NCBI GenBank assembly: GCA_012972825.1 | Contig: JABDHL010000001.1 | Coordinates: forward strand, 1-64,000 | DNA: 64,000 nucleotides | Direction of reading: 5' to 3' | Origin: Chlorobiaceae bacterium | GTDB taxonomy: Bacteria > Bacteroidota > Chlorobiia > Chlorobiales > Chlorobiaceae | Shown here: positions 54,571-63,796 of the stretch, one piece after another | Position numbering within the stretch: position 1 is the first letter of the stretch | How the letters are laid out: each line of letters starts with the position of its first letter | Notes under the pieces: model-generated | What the model was told of the DNA's origin: nothing | The model's input: the letters and a program-made list of their open reading frames with translations, nothing else | The model's database searches: none | Made by a program: the position numbers and the translations under genes

Positions 54571-56034
54571 GTGAATATCCCTCTTTTCCTTATGAGCCAT
54601 CTGAGTCCTTTCCTTAACTCATCAAAATTAAATTTTGCTGACAAGCACAACCCCGGCTGTATATCCAACGAAGTCTATAGTTCTGTCCGTCGCATCCTCG
54701 CAGGTCTTGGTCTTGATTCTGCAAATATTGGAACAGAACGCTGGAATCCTTTTGCCGGTTTCGTATCCCGTAGCGATATGGTGCTACTAAAGCCTAATTG
54801 GGTAATGGATTACAATACTAATCATTCAGCAGGCACAGACTCTCTTTTGACGCATACCAGTGTGATTCGCCCCCTTATTGACTACGCAGCGAAAGCGTTA
54901 GAGTACGATGGCACAATTGTCATCGCCGATGCTCCACTGCAGAGTTGCGACTTTAAGCAATTACGACAGGTTACACGTATTGACGAACTGATTAATTTCC
55001 TGCAGCCACGTTATCCGAATATCCGGTTTATCATCGAAGATTGGCGATTAACCGTTATGGACAGGCAGCGCTTTGTTGGCAGAGCTGCGGGGCTGCGCTC
55101 GAATCAAGGGGATGAGTCACGCTGTCATGTGGTTGATCTGGGGGATAGAAGTTTCCTGACGGATATAGAAGACTACGCAGAGCAATTTCGCGTAACATGT
55201 TATGAACCATCATTGATGTTGCCCCACCATACCGGTGGCCACCATAAGTACCTTGTCACTAAACGCATATTTGAGGCGAATTTGATTATTAATATCCCAG
55301 TTCTTAAAACTCACATCAAGGCAGGCATTACTGGTGCGCTAAAAAATTTGGTAGGTATTAATGGGTATAAGGAATATCTGCCGCATCACTGTAAAGGGGG
55401 ATATGAGACCGGGGGCGACAATTTTTACTCGGGCTCGAGTTTTAAGTCATCCGTGGAAGAAATGGATGAGTGGTATTGGAAAAATCCTAACCGCTTTTCC
55501 CCCGTTATAAGAGCACTACTGAGCAAAACCCTCGGTCTTGGTTGGAAGCTCTCTGGGATGTTGAGTTATGATAAAATTACCGGAGGTGGATGGTCAGGCA
55601 ACGATACCTTGTGGAGAACTATCATTGATCTCAATCACATTCTCTATTTTTACGATCCCGCCACTGACTCTTTGAACGATCTTCCCGTGCGTCCTGTAAT
55701 CACAATAGTCGATGCCGTAATTGCTGGTCAGGGTGAAGGCCCCCTATCTCCGACACCCAAACCGATAGGTATGCTATACGGTGGATTTAACCCGGCAGCA
55801 GTGGAGATGCTAAGTTTAAAAATAATCGGGTACAACACAGCGCGAATCAAATCCGTTTCCGCAGCCCTCTATGATGTCCGAAGTAAATTCAACATTAGCC
55901 TGCGTGGCGAAGCACGTTTCCTTGATGTGACCCAGGATTCACCCCGGCAAGTCCCCCTTTCCGAAGTCCCATCATACAACTTCAAACTTCCAAAACAATG
56001 GAAACGATGCGGCATTATCCCAAATATTCATTAG
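54571..56034 (+). CDS. DUF362-domain protein
   Basis: The 487-residue protein matches the DUF362 layout. It has SDMVLLKPNWVMDYNTNHSA with LLTHTSVIRPLIDYAA, IVIADAPLQSCDFKQLR, and the conserved core FEANLIINIPVLKTHIKAGI followed by TGALKNLVGINGYKEYLPHH. It ends with TIVDAVIAGQGEGPLSPTPK and GFNPAAVEMLSLKIIGY. No Cys-rich ferredoxin tail is present. Function of the family is unknown. Being followed by larC, larE and larB, it is a candidate user of the nickel-pincer nucleotide. It starts with GTG at 54571 after AAAGGAGATA. Confidence 0.8.
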   Translation: MNIPLFLMSHLSPFLNSSKLNFADKHNPGCISNEVYSSVRRILAGLGLDSANIGTERWNPFAGFVSRSDMVLLKPNWVMDYNTNHSAGTDSLLTHTSVIRPLIDYAAKALEYDGTIVIADAPLQSCDFKQLRQVTRIDELINFLQPRYPNIRFIIEDWRLTVMDRQRFVGRAAGLRSNQGDESRCHVVDLGDRSFLTDIEDYAEQFRVTCYEPSLMLPHHTGGHHKYLVTKRIFEANLIINIPVLKTHIKAGITGALKNLVGINGYKEYLPHHCKGGYETGGDNFYSGSSFKSSVEEMDEWYWKNPNRFSPVIRALLSKTLGLGWKLSGMLSYDKITGGGWSGNDTLWRTIIDLNHILYFYDPATDSLNDLPVRPVITIVDAVIAGQGEGPLSPTPKPIGMLYGGFNPAAVEMLSLKIIGYNTARIKSVSAALYDVRSKFNISLRGEARFLDVTQDSPRQVPLSEVPSYNFKLPKQWKRCGIIPNIH

Positions 56035-56134
56035 CTCCCCTCTAAATATTAAAAGTTATTGCCTCCCATAGGTTGGGGTAATTCCTAAACCACAACAAGC
56101 CAAAACTTGTCCACACCAACTATATTGATTTCGA

Positions 56135-57388
56135 TTGCCAACTGAAGGCTGCCAATTGCCAACTAATTTCATCCCTCCTCAAACTTTATATTCCAAAATA
56201 CTGAATCCAATTGGAGGTATCAGCGGCGATATGTTTCTTTGTGCCGCCTATTCCGCCAAGGTTTTTACTGTCGATGATCTGACGGCATTCATAAACGCAT
56301 CTCCGTTGAATGGCATCTCATTCGGTTTTAGAGAAAAAACAACAGTTGGTATATCATCAACACAACTTAAACTTGACATAGACGAGAGACACAAATCTAA
56401 AGACCACCATCATCACCATATTGATGAGGTTCTTGACTACGCTCGTAAAAGCGATTGGACTCGTCATCAAAAAGAGATTTTCATAGCAATATTTTCTTTA
56501 CTTGCAGATGCTGAGGCACGTGTTCATGGTTTATCGCCCGACTTGATTCACTTCCATGAGGTCGGGTCCATAGATTCAATTTTTGATATTGCCGCCGCAA
56601 GCTTTATTATTGATCGCCTTGGAGATTCAAACTGGTTCTACAATCCCTTACCACTCTCTGATGGAACGATAAGGATGAGTCATGGCGATTACCCTGCGTT
56701 TGCTCCTGCTGTGAGACTTTTGCTGCATGGATTTGAATTAGCTGCTGGCGCAAATTCTGGTGAATGCATAACCCCTACAGGAGCAGCAATTCTTTCATAT
56801 CTGAAGCCCCAAAAAATACAAAACTGGCAAGGAGGTACGCTATGGTTCACCGGCTCAGGTAAGGGTACGCGAGAGCGCAAAGATCGACCGAATGTTCTTT
56901 TTCTTGACTTGTTTGAATCTAATAAGGGTGGTAAGTCCGATTATAATCAGTTAGCTGAGTATATTCAGGAGATTTGTTTTGAAGTGGACGATATGACTTC
57001 CGAATCCATAGCTCTCGCGTTGGACTTATTGCGTAAAGCCTTGGGGGTAATAGATGTGATCAGTTACACTGTGCTCGGTAAAAAGGCGAGGATTGCTACA
57101 TCAATTCGTATTCTTGTTGAATCGCCAAAAGTAGAAGCTGTGAGTTGCCTTTGCTTTGAAGTAACGTCAACTATTGGTGTCCGTCTGCGTGGTCTCAGCA
57201 GGAAGGTGCTCCTGAGAAAAATGGCAACAATTGCCGATCTCCCGGTTAAGATTATTGAACGACCATCAGGGGCAACGGTGAAACCAGAGAGTGACGCTTT
57301 AATTGGTTTAAATTTTCGTGAATCTGAAGTCCTGACTTCTAAACTGAAAAACATGTTTTACGATAAAGAGGATAGAAAAGATGTCTGA
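56135..57388 (+). CDS. larC: LarC-type nickel insertion protein for the pincer cofactor
   Basis: The protein (up to 417 residues) has the LarC start ILNPIGGISGDMFLCA, a His run at residues 91-95 (KDHHHHHID), LIHFHEVGSIDSIFDIAAAS, ITPTGAAILSYL and the C-terminal CTP-using region CFEVDDMTSESIALALDL. LarC inserts nickel into the pincer nucleotide made by LarB and LarE. Some LarC proteins need a ribosomal frameshift; this one is a single frame. The first codons, including TTG 56135, lie in GCCAACT-type heptads, so the native start is uncertain. No larA is present in the window. Confidence 0.88.
   Translation: MPTEGCQLPTNFIPPQTLYSKILNPIGGISGDMFLCAAYSAKVFTVDDLTAFINASPLNGISFGFREKTTVGISSTQLKLDIDERHKSKDHHHHHIDEVLDYARKSDWTRHQKEIFIAIFSLLADAEARVHGLSPDLIHFHEVGSIDSIFDIAAASFIIDRLGDSNWFYNPLPLSDGTIRMSHGDYPAFAPAVRLLLHGFELAAGANSGECITPTGAAILSYLKPQKIQNWQGGTLWFTGSGKGTRERKDRPNVLFLDLFESNKGGKSDYNQLAEYIQEICFEVDDMTSESIALALDLLRKALGVIDVISYTVLGKKARIATSIRILVESPKVEAVSCLCFEVTSTIGVRLRGLSRKVLLRKMATIADLPVKIIERPSGATVKPESDALIGLNFRESEVLTSKLKNMFYDKEDRKDV
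56137..56164. repeat. GCCAACT-type heptads at the larC start
   Basis: GCCAACT, GAAGGCT, GCCAATT and GCCAACT follow one another directly and coincide with the first codons of the larC frame. They belong to the family flanking the four-helix gene. Confidence 0.75.
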
Positions 57389-58189
57389 AACCGGTCTAAT
57401 AATAATATTCACATATTTCAAGAATACCTTTCGCAACCGCAAACTCTTGTTGTCGCTGTATCTGGTGGTGTTGACAGCACCTCACTTGTTCTTCTTCTTC
57501 AGCGGCTCTCAAAAGTCAAAAATAAGCTTGTTTGGGTACATGCGAAGACACCTGCAGTACCAAAGAAGCACACCGAGAATCTTAAGGACATTGCTCATGA
57601 TGCAGGAGCTGATCTGAAGATTATAACACCATCTGAATTTCAAGATGAGCGCTATCTCGAAAATACAATTGATCGTTGTTTCTATTGTAAGTCTAATCTT
57701 TTTGAGGAAATCAGGCGTAATTTTCCTAATGCCATAATCCTGACTGGTGCCAATCGAGACGATTTGGATGATTTTCGTCCTGGGTTGAAAGCGGCAGCTG
57801 ATTTTAACGTTCGACATCCTTTTATCGAGGCAGGTTACGGAAAAAATGAAATTCGCATCCTTGCCGGCATCATGGGTCTGTCGGAACTTGCCTCAGCACC
57901 ATCATCACCTTGCTTGTCAAGTCGTATTTTTACAGGGACTCGTATCAGTTCGGCTGTGCTCGATAAAATTGAGGTGGTGGAAGAGATGCTATCATCAGCT
58001 ATTGGTGAGGGAAACCACCGCTGCCGTTATGGCATGGGAAGGGTTGTTTTGGAAGTTGACCCCATCAAACGAAATCTGATTAATGATGAGTTCAAGGATA
58101 AACTGAAATATTCTGTTAGTGAACTGTTTGGTCTAACTCCGCTAGATATCTCATTGGGCGCGTATCAGAGGGGTAACGGCTACGTCTGA
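57381..58189 (+). CDS. larE: LarE-type sulfur transferase, start region disrupted
   Basis: From about 57404 to the stop at 58189 a complete LarE can be read: PP-loop VVAVSGGVDSTSLVLLLQ, ERYLENTIDRCFYCKSNLFE, ILTGANRDDLDDFRPGLKAA and SPCLSSRIFTGTR. CxxC plus the third Cys fits the [4Fe-4S]-type LarE. LarE sulfurates the LarB product. The natural ATG at 57381 (after GAGGATAG), overlapping larC by eight bases, is in a different frame. An indel in the (TAA)n stretch near 57397-57405 would join them. Otherwise an ATT or ATA start is needed. Active enzyme is uncertain. Confidence 0.75.
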
Positions 58190-58199
58190 ATCATTAAAA

Positions 58200-58871
58200 T
58201 TGCATCTTAACATCGACAAACAACGGTTTGAGCGGATTGGACAATCCGAAGTAGTTCTCGCTGAAAACAAATCTAGGGTTCAACTTGAAACTATCTGCAA
58301 CATTTTTCAGGAATCTGCTGAAGAAGCATTGTTTACAAGAACGAATCCAAGTGATGGGATTTATCTTGCAGAAAATTTTTCTTTTGCAAAATGGATTGAA
58401 TGTGCTGGATGCTTGTTGATAAATAACGGTGATACTCTGAAGCGTTATTCGCAAGTTCATAGTGCAGAGAATTATCAGGTATCCATTGTAAGTGGAGGTA
58501 CATCCGACTTTCATGTTTGTAACGAAGCGGCACTGACACTCTCTTACCTTGGAATACAGTCACGCATTTTCCCTGATGTTGGCGTAGCAGGAATTCACCG
58601 CTTTTTTGATGCAGCAGACGCAATCTCTCTCGCCAAAATCATTCTCGTAGTTGCTGGGATGGATGCTGCGTTAGTTTCTGTCTGCGGTGGTTATTTTCAT
58701 CAACCGGTTATTGCAATTCCAACGTCCACAGGGTATGGCACTGCATACCAAGGACAAACGGCAATGAATGCATCACTCTCTTCATGTGCTCAGGGTGTAA
58801 CTGTGGTAAATATCGACAATGGATTTGGTGCTGCCAGTGCTGCTGCTCGAATGCTCTCTATTCTAAAGTAG
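58200..58871 (+). CDS. larB: LarB-type nicotinate nucleotide carboxylase/hydrolase
   Basis: The 223-residue protein has the LarB N-terminal segment DKQRFERIGQSEVVLAENKS and the AIR-carboxylase-like C-terminal domain: VSIVSGGTSDFHVCNEAALT, VGVAGIHRF, VSVCGGYFHQPVIAIPTSTG and VVNIDNGFGAASAAARML. LarB carboxylates nicotinic acid adenine dinucleotide at the start of pincer-cofactor synthesis. It starts with TTG at 58200 and lies 10 bases after larE. The set larC-larE-larB is complete for cofactor synthesis. Confidence 0.88.
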   Translation: MHLNIDKQRFERIGQSEVVLAENKSRVQLETICNIFQESAEEALFTRTNPSDGIYLAENFSFAKWIECAGCLLINNGDTLKRYSQVHSAENYQVSIVSGGTSDFHVCNEAALTLSYLGIQSRIFPDVGVAGIHRFFDAADAISLAKIILVVAGMDAALVSVCGGYFHQPVIAIPTSTGYGTAYQGQTAMNASLSSCAQGVTVVNIDNGFGAASAAARMLSILK

Positions 58872-58913
58872 GTAACGGAGCTGGACTCCACAACCATAAA
58901 TATATAAAGAAGT

Positions 58914-59921
58914 TTGATCGGCATACATCATTCAACATCAGGGTTTAGTGATCGATGGATAGCATATTGTGAGGCAAACCATGTCGAATATAAAATTGTA
59001 GACTGTTATCGATCGGATATCATAGATCAGCTCAAAGATTGCAATAGTCTGATGTGGCATATTAATCATCAAAATTCAAAAGATGTCTTGTTTGGAAGGC
59101 AACTTCTTTACTCCATTCAGGCGGCAGGAAAAACTACTTTCCCCGATTATAACACAGTATGGCATTTTGATGATAAAGTAGGTCAGAAATACCTGCTTGA
59201 AGCACTTGGAGCACCATTTGTTCCAACATCTGTTTTTTACAGTAAAAAGGATGCCTTTCAGTGGGCAGAGAATACAACTTTTCCTAAAGTATTCAAGCTA
59301 AGAGGAGGTGCTGGATCAGCTAACGTGAGACTTGCAAAAACAAAGCAAGAAGCTCTACGCTTGATTAAGAAAGCATTTGGGAGTGGCTTTAGTCAATATG
59401 ATCGAGTTGGTAATCTGAAAGAAAGAATTAGGAAATATCAATTAGGCAAAACTGATCTATTTGATGTTGTCAAAGGTTTTATACGATTTGTTTATCCAAC
59501 AAGATATTCAATAATTGCTGGTCGCGAGCGCGGATATGTATATTTTCAGGAATTTATACCAGGAAATAACTACGACATAAGAGTTATTGTGATTGGTGAT
59601 AAAGCGTTTGCAATTAAACGTATGGTGCGTAAAAATGACTTTCGGGCATCAGGAAGTGGAAATATAAAGTATGAAAAAGACAATTTTAACGATGATATGG
59701 TAAAATTATCATTTTCAATAGCAAAAAGCATGAAATCTCAATGTGTAGCATTTGATTATGTCAGTAGTGAAGGGAAGCCATTGTTAGTTGAAATAAGTTA
59801 TGGCTTTGTAAAAGATGTGTATGATCCTTGTGTGGGATATTGGGATAAGAATATGAACTGGTACGAAGGTAGATTTAATCCTTATGCATGGATGGTTGAC
59901 GGATTGCTTAAATCAGTATAA
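58914..59921 (+). CDS. ATP-grasp ligase-like protein
   Basis: The 335-residue protein has a ATP-grasp fold of the RimK-like group. It has an N-terminal preATP-grasp domain, FDDKVGQKYLLEALGAPFVP, VFKLRGGAGSANVRLAKTKQ, VYFQEFIPGNNYDIRVIVIG and VAFDYVSSEGKPLLVEISYG. ATP-grasp enzymes join a carboxylate to an amine or thiol through an acyl phosphate. It follows larB by 42 bases and precedes glycosyltransferase genes. A role attaching a small acid to a sugar amine is inferred from context. The start is a TTG at 58914. Confidence 0.7.
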   Translation: MIGIHHSTSGFSDRWIAYCEANHVEYKIVDCYRSDIIDQLKDCNSLMWHINHQNSKDVLFGRQLLYSIQAAGKTTFPDYNTVWHFDDKVGQKYLLEALGAPFVPTSVFYSKKDAFQWAENTTFPKVFKLRGGAGSANVRLAKTKQEALRLIKKAFGSGFSQYDRVGNLKERIRKYQLGKTDLFDVVKGFIRFVYPTRYSIIAGRERGYVYFQEFIPGNNYDIRVIVIGDKAFAIKRMVRKNDFRASGSGNIKYEKDNFNDDMVKLSFSIAKSMKSQCVAFDYVSSEGKPLLVEISYGFVKDVYDPCVGYWDKNMNWYEGRFNPYAWMVDGLLKSV

Positions 59922-59922
59922 A

Positions 59923-61020
59923 ATGAAACGTCTTGCACTAGTTATTCCTTGCCTTGGCCTTGGAGGTATGGAGCGAGTTATGGCAGAGCTTGCAACATAT
60001 TTTGTTCAAGACCCAGAGATCGAAGTGCATCTTGTCATTTATGGTATGAATCGTGATATATTTTATCACATTCCTTCCAATGTAATAGTTCACAAACCAT
60101 ACTTTGAGTTTAATAATCAAAAAAGAGCGTGGTACTCACTAAAAACACTATATTTTATTCGTCGCACAGTTAAGGCACTGAAGCCAGATTCTATTTTAAG
60201 CTTTGGTGAATATTGGAACAGTTTTATTTTGCTTGCACTATATAGATTGCCATTTCCTATATTTATTTCAGATCGGTGTCAGCCGGATAAGACTTATGGC
60301 CTGGTACATAATATGCTTCGTCAATGGCTTTATCCTAAAGCAAAGGGGATTATCACACAAACAAAAAAAGCAGAAAATCATTACAGGGAAATATTTAAGC
60401 AATCTAATATTCAAACTATAGGCAATCCAATTAGATTTATCAATGTTAATCCAGAAATAAAAAAGGAAAATATAGTACTTACTGTAGGACGTTTAATAAA
60501 GTCTAAGCACCATGATGAACTTATAAGGTTGTTTGTGAGCATTAATAAGCCTGATTGGAAACTTATAGTTGTTGGCGGTGATGCTTTAAAGCAGAATAAT
60601 TTCGAGCGCTTACAGATACTTATTAAGGAACTTGATGCTCATAATAAAGTTGTATTGATCGGTAAAAGTCAAGACGTTGATCAATATTATCTGATGAGTA
60701 AAATCTTTGCTTTTACCTCAAGTTCAGAAGGGTTTCCAAATGTAATCGGTGAGGCAATGTCAGCTGGGTTACCTGTTGTCGCATTTGATTGCATGGCCGG
60801 TCCTTCTGATATGATTAGAGATGAAATTAATGGGTATCTTGTTCCTTTATTTGATTATAAAATCTTTAAAGAAAAGCTTTTAATTCTTATGGATAGCGTT
60901 GAACTACGTGATGAATTTGGATATAATGGAAAAGAAAGTATCCATAAATATTCCGTTAATCTTATTGGTAAAGGATATTATAATTTTATTTTAGGCGCTC
61001 CAAAAAAGGCTAAGATTTAG
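59923..61020 (+). CDS. Family 4 glycosyltransferase
   Basis: From the ATG at 59923 the 365-residue protein is a GT-B enzyme: LALVIPCLGLGGMERVMAEL at the start, VLTVGRLIKSKHHDELIRLF in the middle, and the E-x7-E motif in SSEGFPNVIGEAMSAGLPVV and GPSDMIRDEINGYLV. It is typical of retaining GT4 transferases such as PglA/PglJ-type. It starts one base after the ATP-grasp stop. In a PglC-containing locus it may add the second sugar, but donor and linkage are unknown. Confidence 0.85.
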   Translation: MKRLALVIPCLGLGGMERVMAELATYFVQDPEIEVHLVIYGMNRDIFYHIPSNVIVHKPYFEFNNQKRAWYSLKTLYFIRRTVKALKPDSILSFGEYWNSFILLALYRLPFPIFISDRCQPDKTYGLVHNMLRQWLYPKAKGIITQTKKAENHYREIFKQSNIQTIGNPIRFINVNPEIKKENIVLTVGRLIKSKHHDELIRLFVSINKPDWKLIVVGGDALKQNNFERLQILIKELDAHNKVVLIGKSQDVDQYYLMSKIFAFTSSSEGFPNVIGEAMSAGLPVVAFDCMAGPSDMIRDEINGYLVPLFDYKIFKEKLLILMDSVELRDEFGYNGKESIHKYSVNLIGKGYYNFILGAPKKAKI

Positions 61021-61025
61021 TGTCA

Positions 61026-62165
61026 ATGAAGTTAATTATTAACGCTGCTGGAACTTGTGCTACTGGACCTACACAAGTTGTTATATCTTTTTTACATGAA
61101 TGTATAGCTTATAAAAATAACGAATATCATGTTTTTTTAAGCAAAACAGTTTCAAAAGAAATTAATCAGAGTAATTATCCACCTAATTTTATTTTTTATG
61201 AAATGCTTTGGCATCCTATGCATGATGGCATACTACATTCATTTCTATCAAGGAGATTACTGAAAAATCTTGCAATAATAATTAAACCTGATGTCGTGTT
61301 CTCTGTTTTTGGTCCATCATACTGGATTCCTGAATGTCCTCATCTTCAGGGTTATGCTCAACCACACTATGTCTATCCCGACTCTCCGTTTTTTCAACAC
61401 TTAACTTTATATAAAAGAATCAAGTGGGCCTTTATACGCTATATTCACATAAAAGCCTTCAAAAAATGTGGAAAATATTTTGTATGTGAAACAAGTGATA
61501 TTTCCAATAGAGTTTCAGTTTTATTTGATATTCCTAATTCATATGTATTTACAGTGACAAATACCTGTAGTTCTGTTTACTATGATCGCAGCAATCATAG
61601 AGATATATTATTGCCTGAAAAACAATCTAATGAGTTTCGTTTACTGTCTTTATGTTCATATATGTCACACAAGAACTTAAAAATAATAAATTCACTTGTC
61701 CCAGTTTTAAAAAATACTTTACCTGATCTTAAAATACTATTTCTACTAACAATTGATGAAGATAATTATAATCAATCATTTACATTAGAAGCAAAAAAAT
61801 CAATTATAAACCTCGGAAGAGTTTCAGTGGGTAAATGTCCCCAGCTTTATTCAGAGTGCGATGCTCTATTCCTCCCTACATTATTAGAATGTTTTTCAGC
61901 TAATTATCCTGAAGCCATGATTATGCGCAAGCCAATATTAACTTCAGATTTGCCATTTGCAAAAGCAGTATGTGGTGATGCAGCATTATATTTTGATCCA
62001 TTGAATCCAGAAGATATAGCTATAAAAATTGCTATGATTATAAATGATAAACTATTACGAGAAGATTTAATTAAAAAAGGTGAAAATAAAGTAAAAGAAT
62101 TTGATTCTCCGAGCACCAGAGCTATAAAATATTTAAATATATGTGAGGAAATTGCTATTCGTTAA
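61026..62165 (+). CDS. GT-B glycosyltransferase
   Basis: The protein of about 379 residues begins LIINAAGTCATGPTQVVISF and has NEFRLLSLCSYMSHKNLKII and DALFLPTLLECFSANYPEAM with MIMRKPILTSDLPFAKAVCG, the GT4-like nucleotide-binding half. The start could also be GTG 61020, overlapping the previous stop by one base. It follows the GT4 gene in the same operon. Specificity unknown. Confidence 0.75.
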   Translation: MKLIINAAGTCATGPTQVVISFLHECIAYKNNEYHVFLSKTVSKEINQSNYPPNFIFYEMLWHPMHDGILHSFLSRRLLKNLAIIIKPDVVFSVFGPSYWIPECPHLQGYAQPHYVYPDSPFFQHLTLYKRIKWAFIRYIHIKAFKKCGKYFVCETSDISNRVSVLFDIPNSYVFTVTNTCSSVYYDRSNHRDILLPEKQSNEFRLLSLCSYMSHKNLKIINSLVPVLKNTLPDLKILFLLTIDEDNYNQSFTLEAKKSIINLGRVSVGKCPQLYSECDALFLPTLLECFSANYPEAMIMRKPILTSDLPFAKAVCGDAALYFDPLNPEDIAIKIAMIINDKLLREDLIKKGENKVKEFDSPSTRAIKYLNICEEIAIR

Positions 62166-62169
62166 GCTA

Positions 62170-63159
62170 ATGTTAAAAGATAAGAAAGTATTGCTTTTCG
62201 TTCCAGGAGGTCAAGGGATATATGGAACTGAAATTAAGAAAAAAATTGAAAATCAAGGTGCGTTTATTAAAGTATATAACGAAAGGCCGTCTTCATCTGT
62301 TATAGGTAAAATATTTACAAGAGTTTCTAAAAATATATCAGATATACCGTTTAATACTTATATAAATAAAATAATTCATAAAAATAGAAATATCAAATTT
62401 GATTATTTGCTTGTTATACGAGCAGAGTCTTTTCACCCCTCATCAATTAAGTTATTGAGACACGCTTTTCCTAATGCAAAATTCATATTATATCTTTGGG
62501 ATTCAATAAATAACACAGACACTCAGAAAATAATACCTTATTTTGACAAGGCTTTTTCCTATGATCCATTTGATGTATCTAATAATTCCCTTCTTCAATA
62601 TCGTCCCACATTTTATCTAGACCAATATCGTAATATTACTCAAAATAATTTCAATAATTTATCAGATATCTTTTTTATTGGCACCATACATTCCGATAGA
62701 TACATGATTTTACAATCTATTAATAAAAGCTTATTTGAAAATGGAATGTCCATGTATACATACATGTTCTTTCCTGGTAAAATAATGTTTTATAAGAAAT
62801 ATTTATTTGACTCTAAATTTCGACCAAAAAATATTACAGAATTTAACTTTATTATCCTTGATCTTGAGCAGACCTTACATATAGTATCTACTCATCGTGC
62901 TTCACTTGATATACAACATCCAGTTCAAACTGGTTTGACATTAAGACCTATTGAAATGCTTGGAGCCAGACGGAAATTAATTACTACAAATAAAAATATT
63001 AAAAACTACGACTTTTATGATGAAAATAATATTTTGATTATTGACAGGAATTCTCCTGTAATTGATAAAGAATTTCTTTACACTCCATATAACCCTGTCA
63101 AATCTTATATTTATAGTAAATATTCATTACAATCTTGGGTTTATGATATATTTTCTTAA
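62170..63159 (+). CDS. Lipopolysaccharide biosynthesis protein, Eps5H-like
   Basis: From the ATG at 62170 the protein is 329 residues. It has KVLLFVPGGQGIYGTEIKKK at the start, FDYLLVIRAESFHPSSIKLL and FILYLWDSINNTDTQ, then FDKAFSYDPFDVSNN and TGLTLRPIEMLGARRKLITT. The layout resembles a family annotated as LPS biosynthesis proteins (Eps5H-like), probably GT-B transferases. An in-frame GTG at 62143 overlaps the previous gene. I am moderately sure of the family and unsure of the reaction. Confidence 0.55.
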   Translation: MLKDKKVLLFVPGGQGIYGTEIKKKIENQGAFIKVYNERPSSSVIGKIFTRVSKNISDIPFNTYINKIIHKNRNIKFDYLLVIRAESFHPSSIKLLRHAFPNAKFILYLWDSINNTDTQKIIPYFDKAFSYDPFDVSNNSLLQYRPTFYLDQYRNITQNNFNNLSDIFFIGTIHSDRYMILQSINKSLFENGMSMYTYMFFPGKIMFYKKYLFDSKFRPKNITEFNFIILDLEQTLHIVSTHRASLDIQHPVQTGLTLRPIEMLGARRKLITTNKNIKNYDFYDENNILIIDRNSPVIDKEFLYTPYNPVKSYIYSKYSLQSWVYDIFS

Positions 63160-63176
63160 TAATGTCTTAAATTTAT

Positions 63177-63782
63177 ATGTATTTATTACTTTTTAAACGA
63201 GTATTTGATTTAATCTTTTCAGTTGTTGGGATAATTATTTGTTTACCTTTATTCTTTGTTATTAGTTTTATTTTATTTTGCACTTATCATACATCTCCAA
63301 TATATCTGCAGGACAGACCTGGAAAAAATGGTAAAATTTTCAAGTTGATTAAATTTAGAACTATGTCCGATAAACGTGATAGCGCAGGCAATTTGCTTCC
63401 TGATGTCCAACGTCTTACAAAGTTTGGTAGATTCATGCGTTCCTTATCCCTTGATGAATTCCCACAGTTGATAAACGTCATTAAAGGTGACATGAGTCTA
63501 ATCGGCCCTCGCCCTTTACTGGTTAGTTATCTGTTACTTTATAATTCCCGACAGTCAAGACGTCATGAAGTTCGCCCAGGCATGACTGGATGGGCCCAGA
63601 TAAATGGACGCAATTCATTGCTTTGGAGTGAGAAATTCGAGCTTGATGTTTGGTATGTTGAACATCTTTCATTTTTATTAGATGTTAAAATCTTATTTAA
63701 GACTATTGGTAAAGTTATTATGAGAGAAGCAATTAATACATCTAATGCTTCTACTTCTAATCCTTTTCGTGGTAATACATAA
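63177..63782 (+). CDS. PglC/WcaJ-type initiating phosphoglycosyltransferase
   Basis: The 201-residue monotopic enzyme has one N-terminal re-entrant helix (FDLIFSVVGIIICLPLFFV), the catalytic Asp-Glu pair in SLDEFPQLINVIKGDMSLIG, PRPLLVSY and VRPGMTGWAQINGRN. It transfers a sugar-1-phosphate to undecaprenyl phosphate, starting repeat-unit assembly. Its small size matches PglC rather than the long WbaP/WcaJ forms. The next gene resembles PglD, so the first sugar may be a diacetamido (bacillosamine-like) or QuiNAc-type residue. Confidence 0.9.
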   Translation: MYLLLFKRVFDLIFSVVGIIICLPLFFVISFILFCTYHTSPIYLQDRPGKNGKIFKLIKFRTMSDKRDSAGNLLPDVQRLTKFGRFMRSLSLDEFPQLINVIKGDMSLIGPRPLLVSYLLLYNSRQSRRHEVRPGMTGWAQINGRNSLLWSEKFELDVWYVEHLSFLLDVKILFKTIGKVIMREAINTSNASTSNPFRGNT

Positions 63783-63796
63783 TTAATTCCTTTGCT

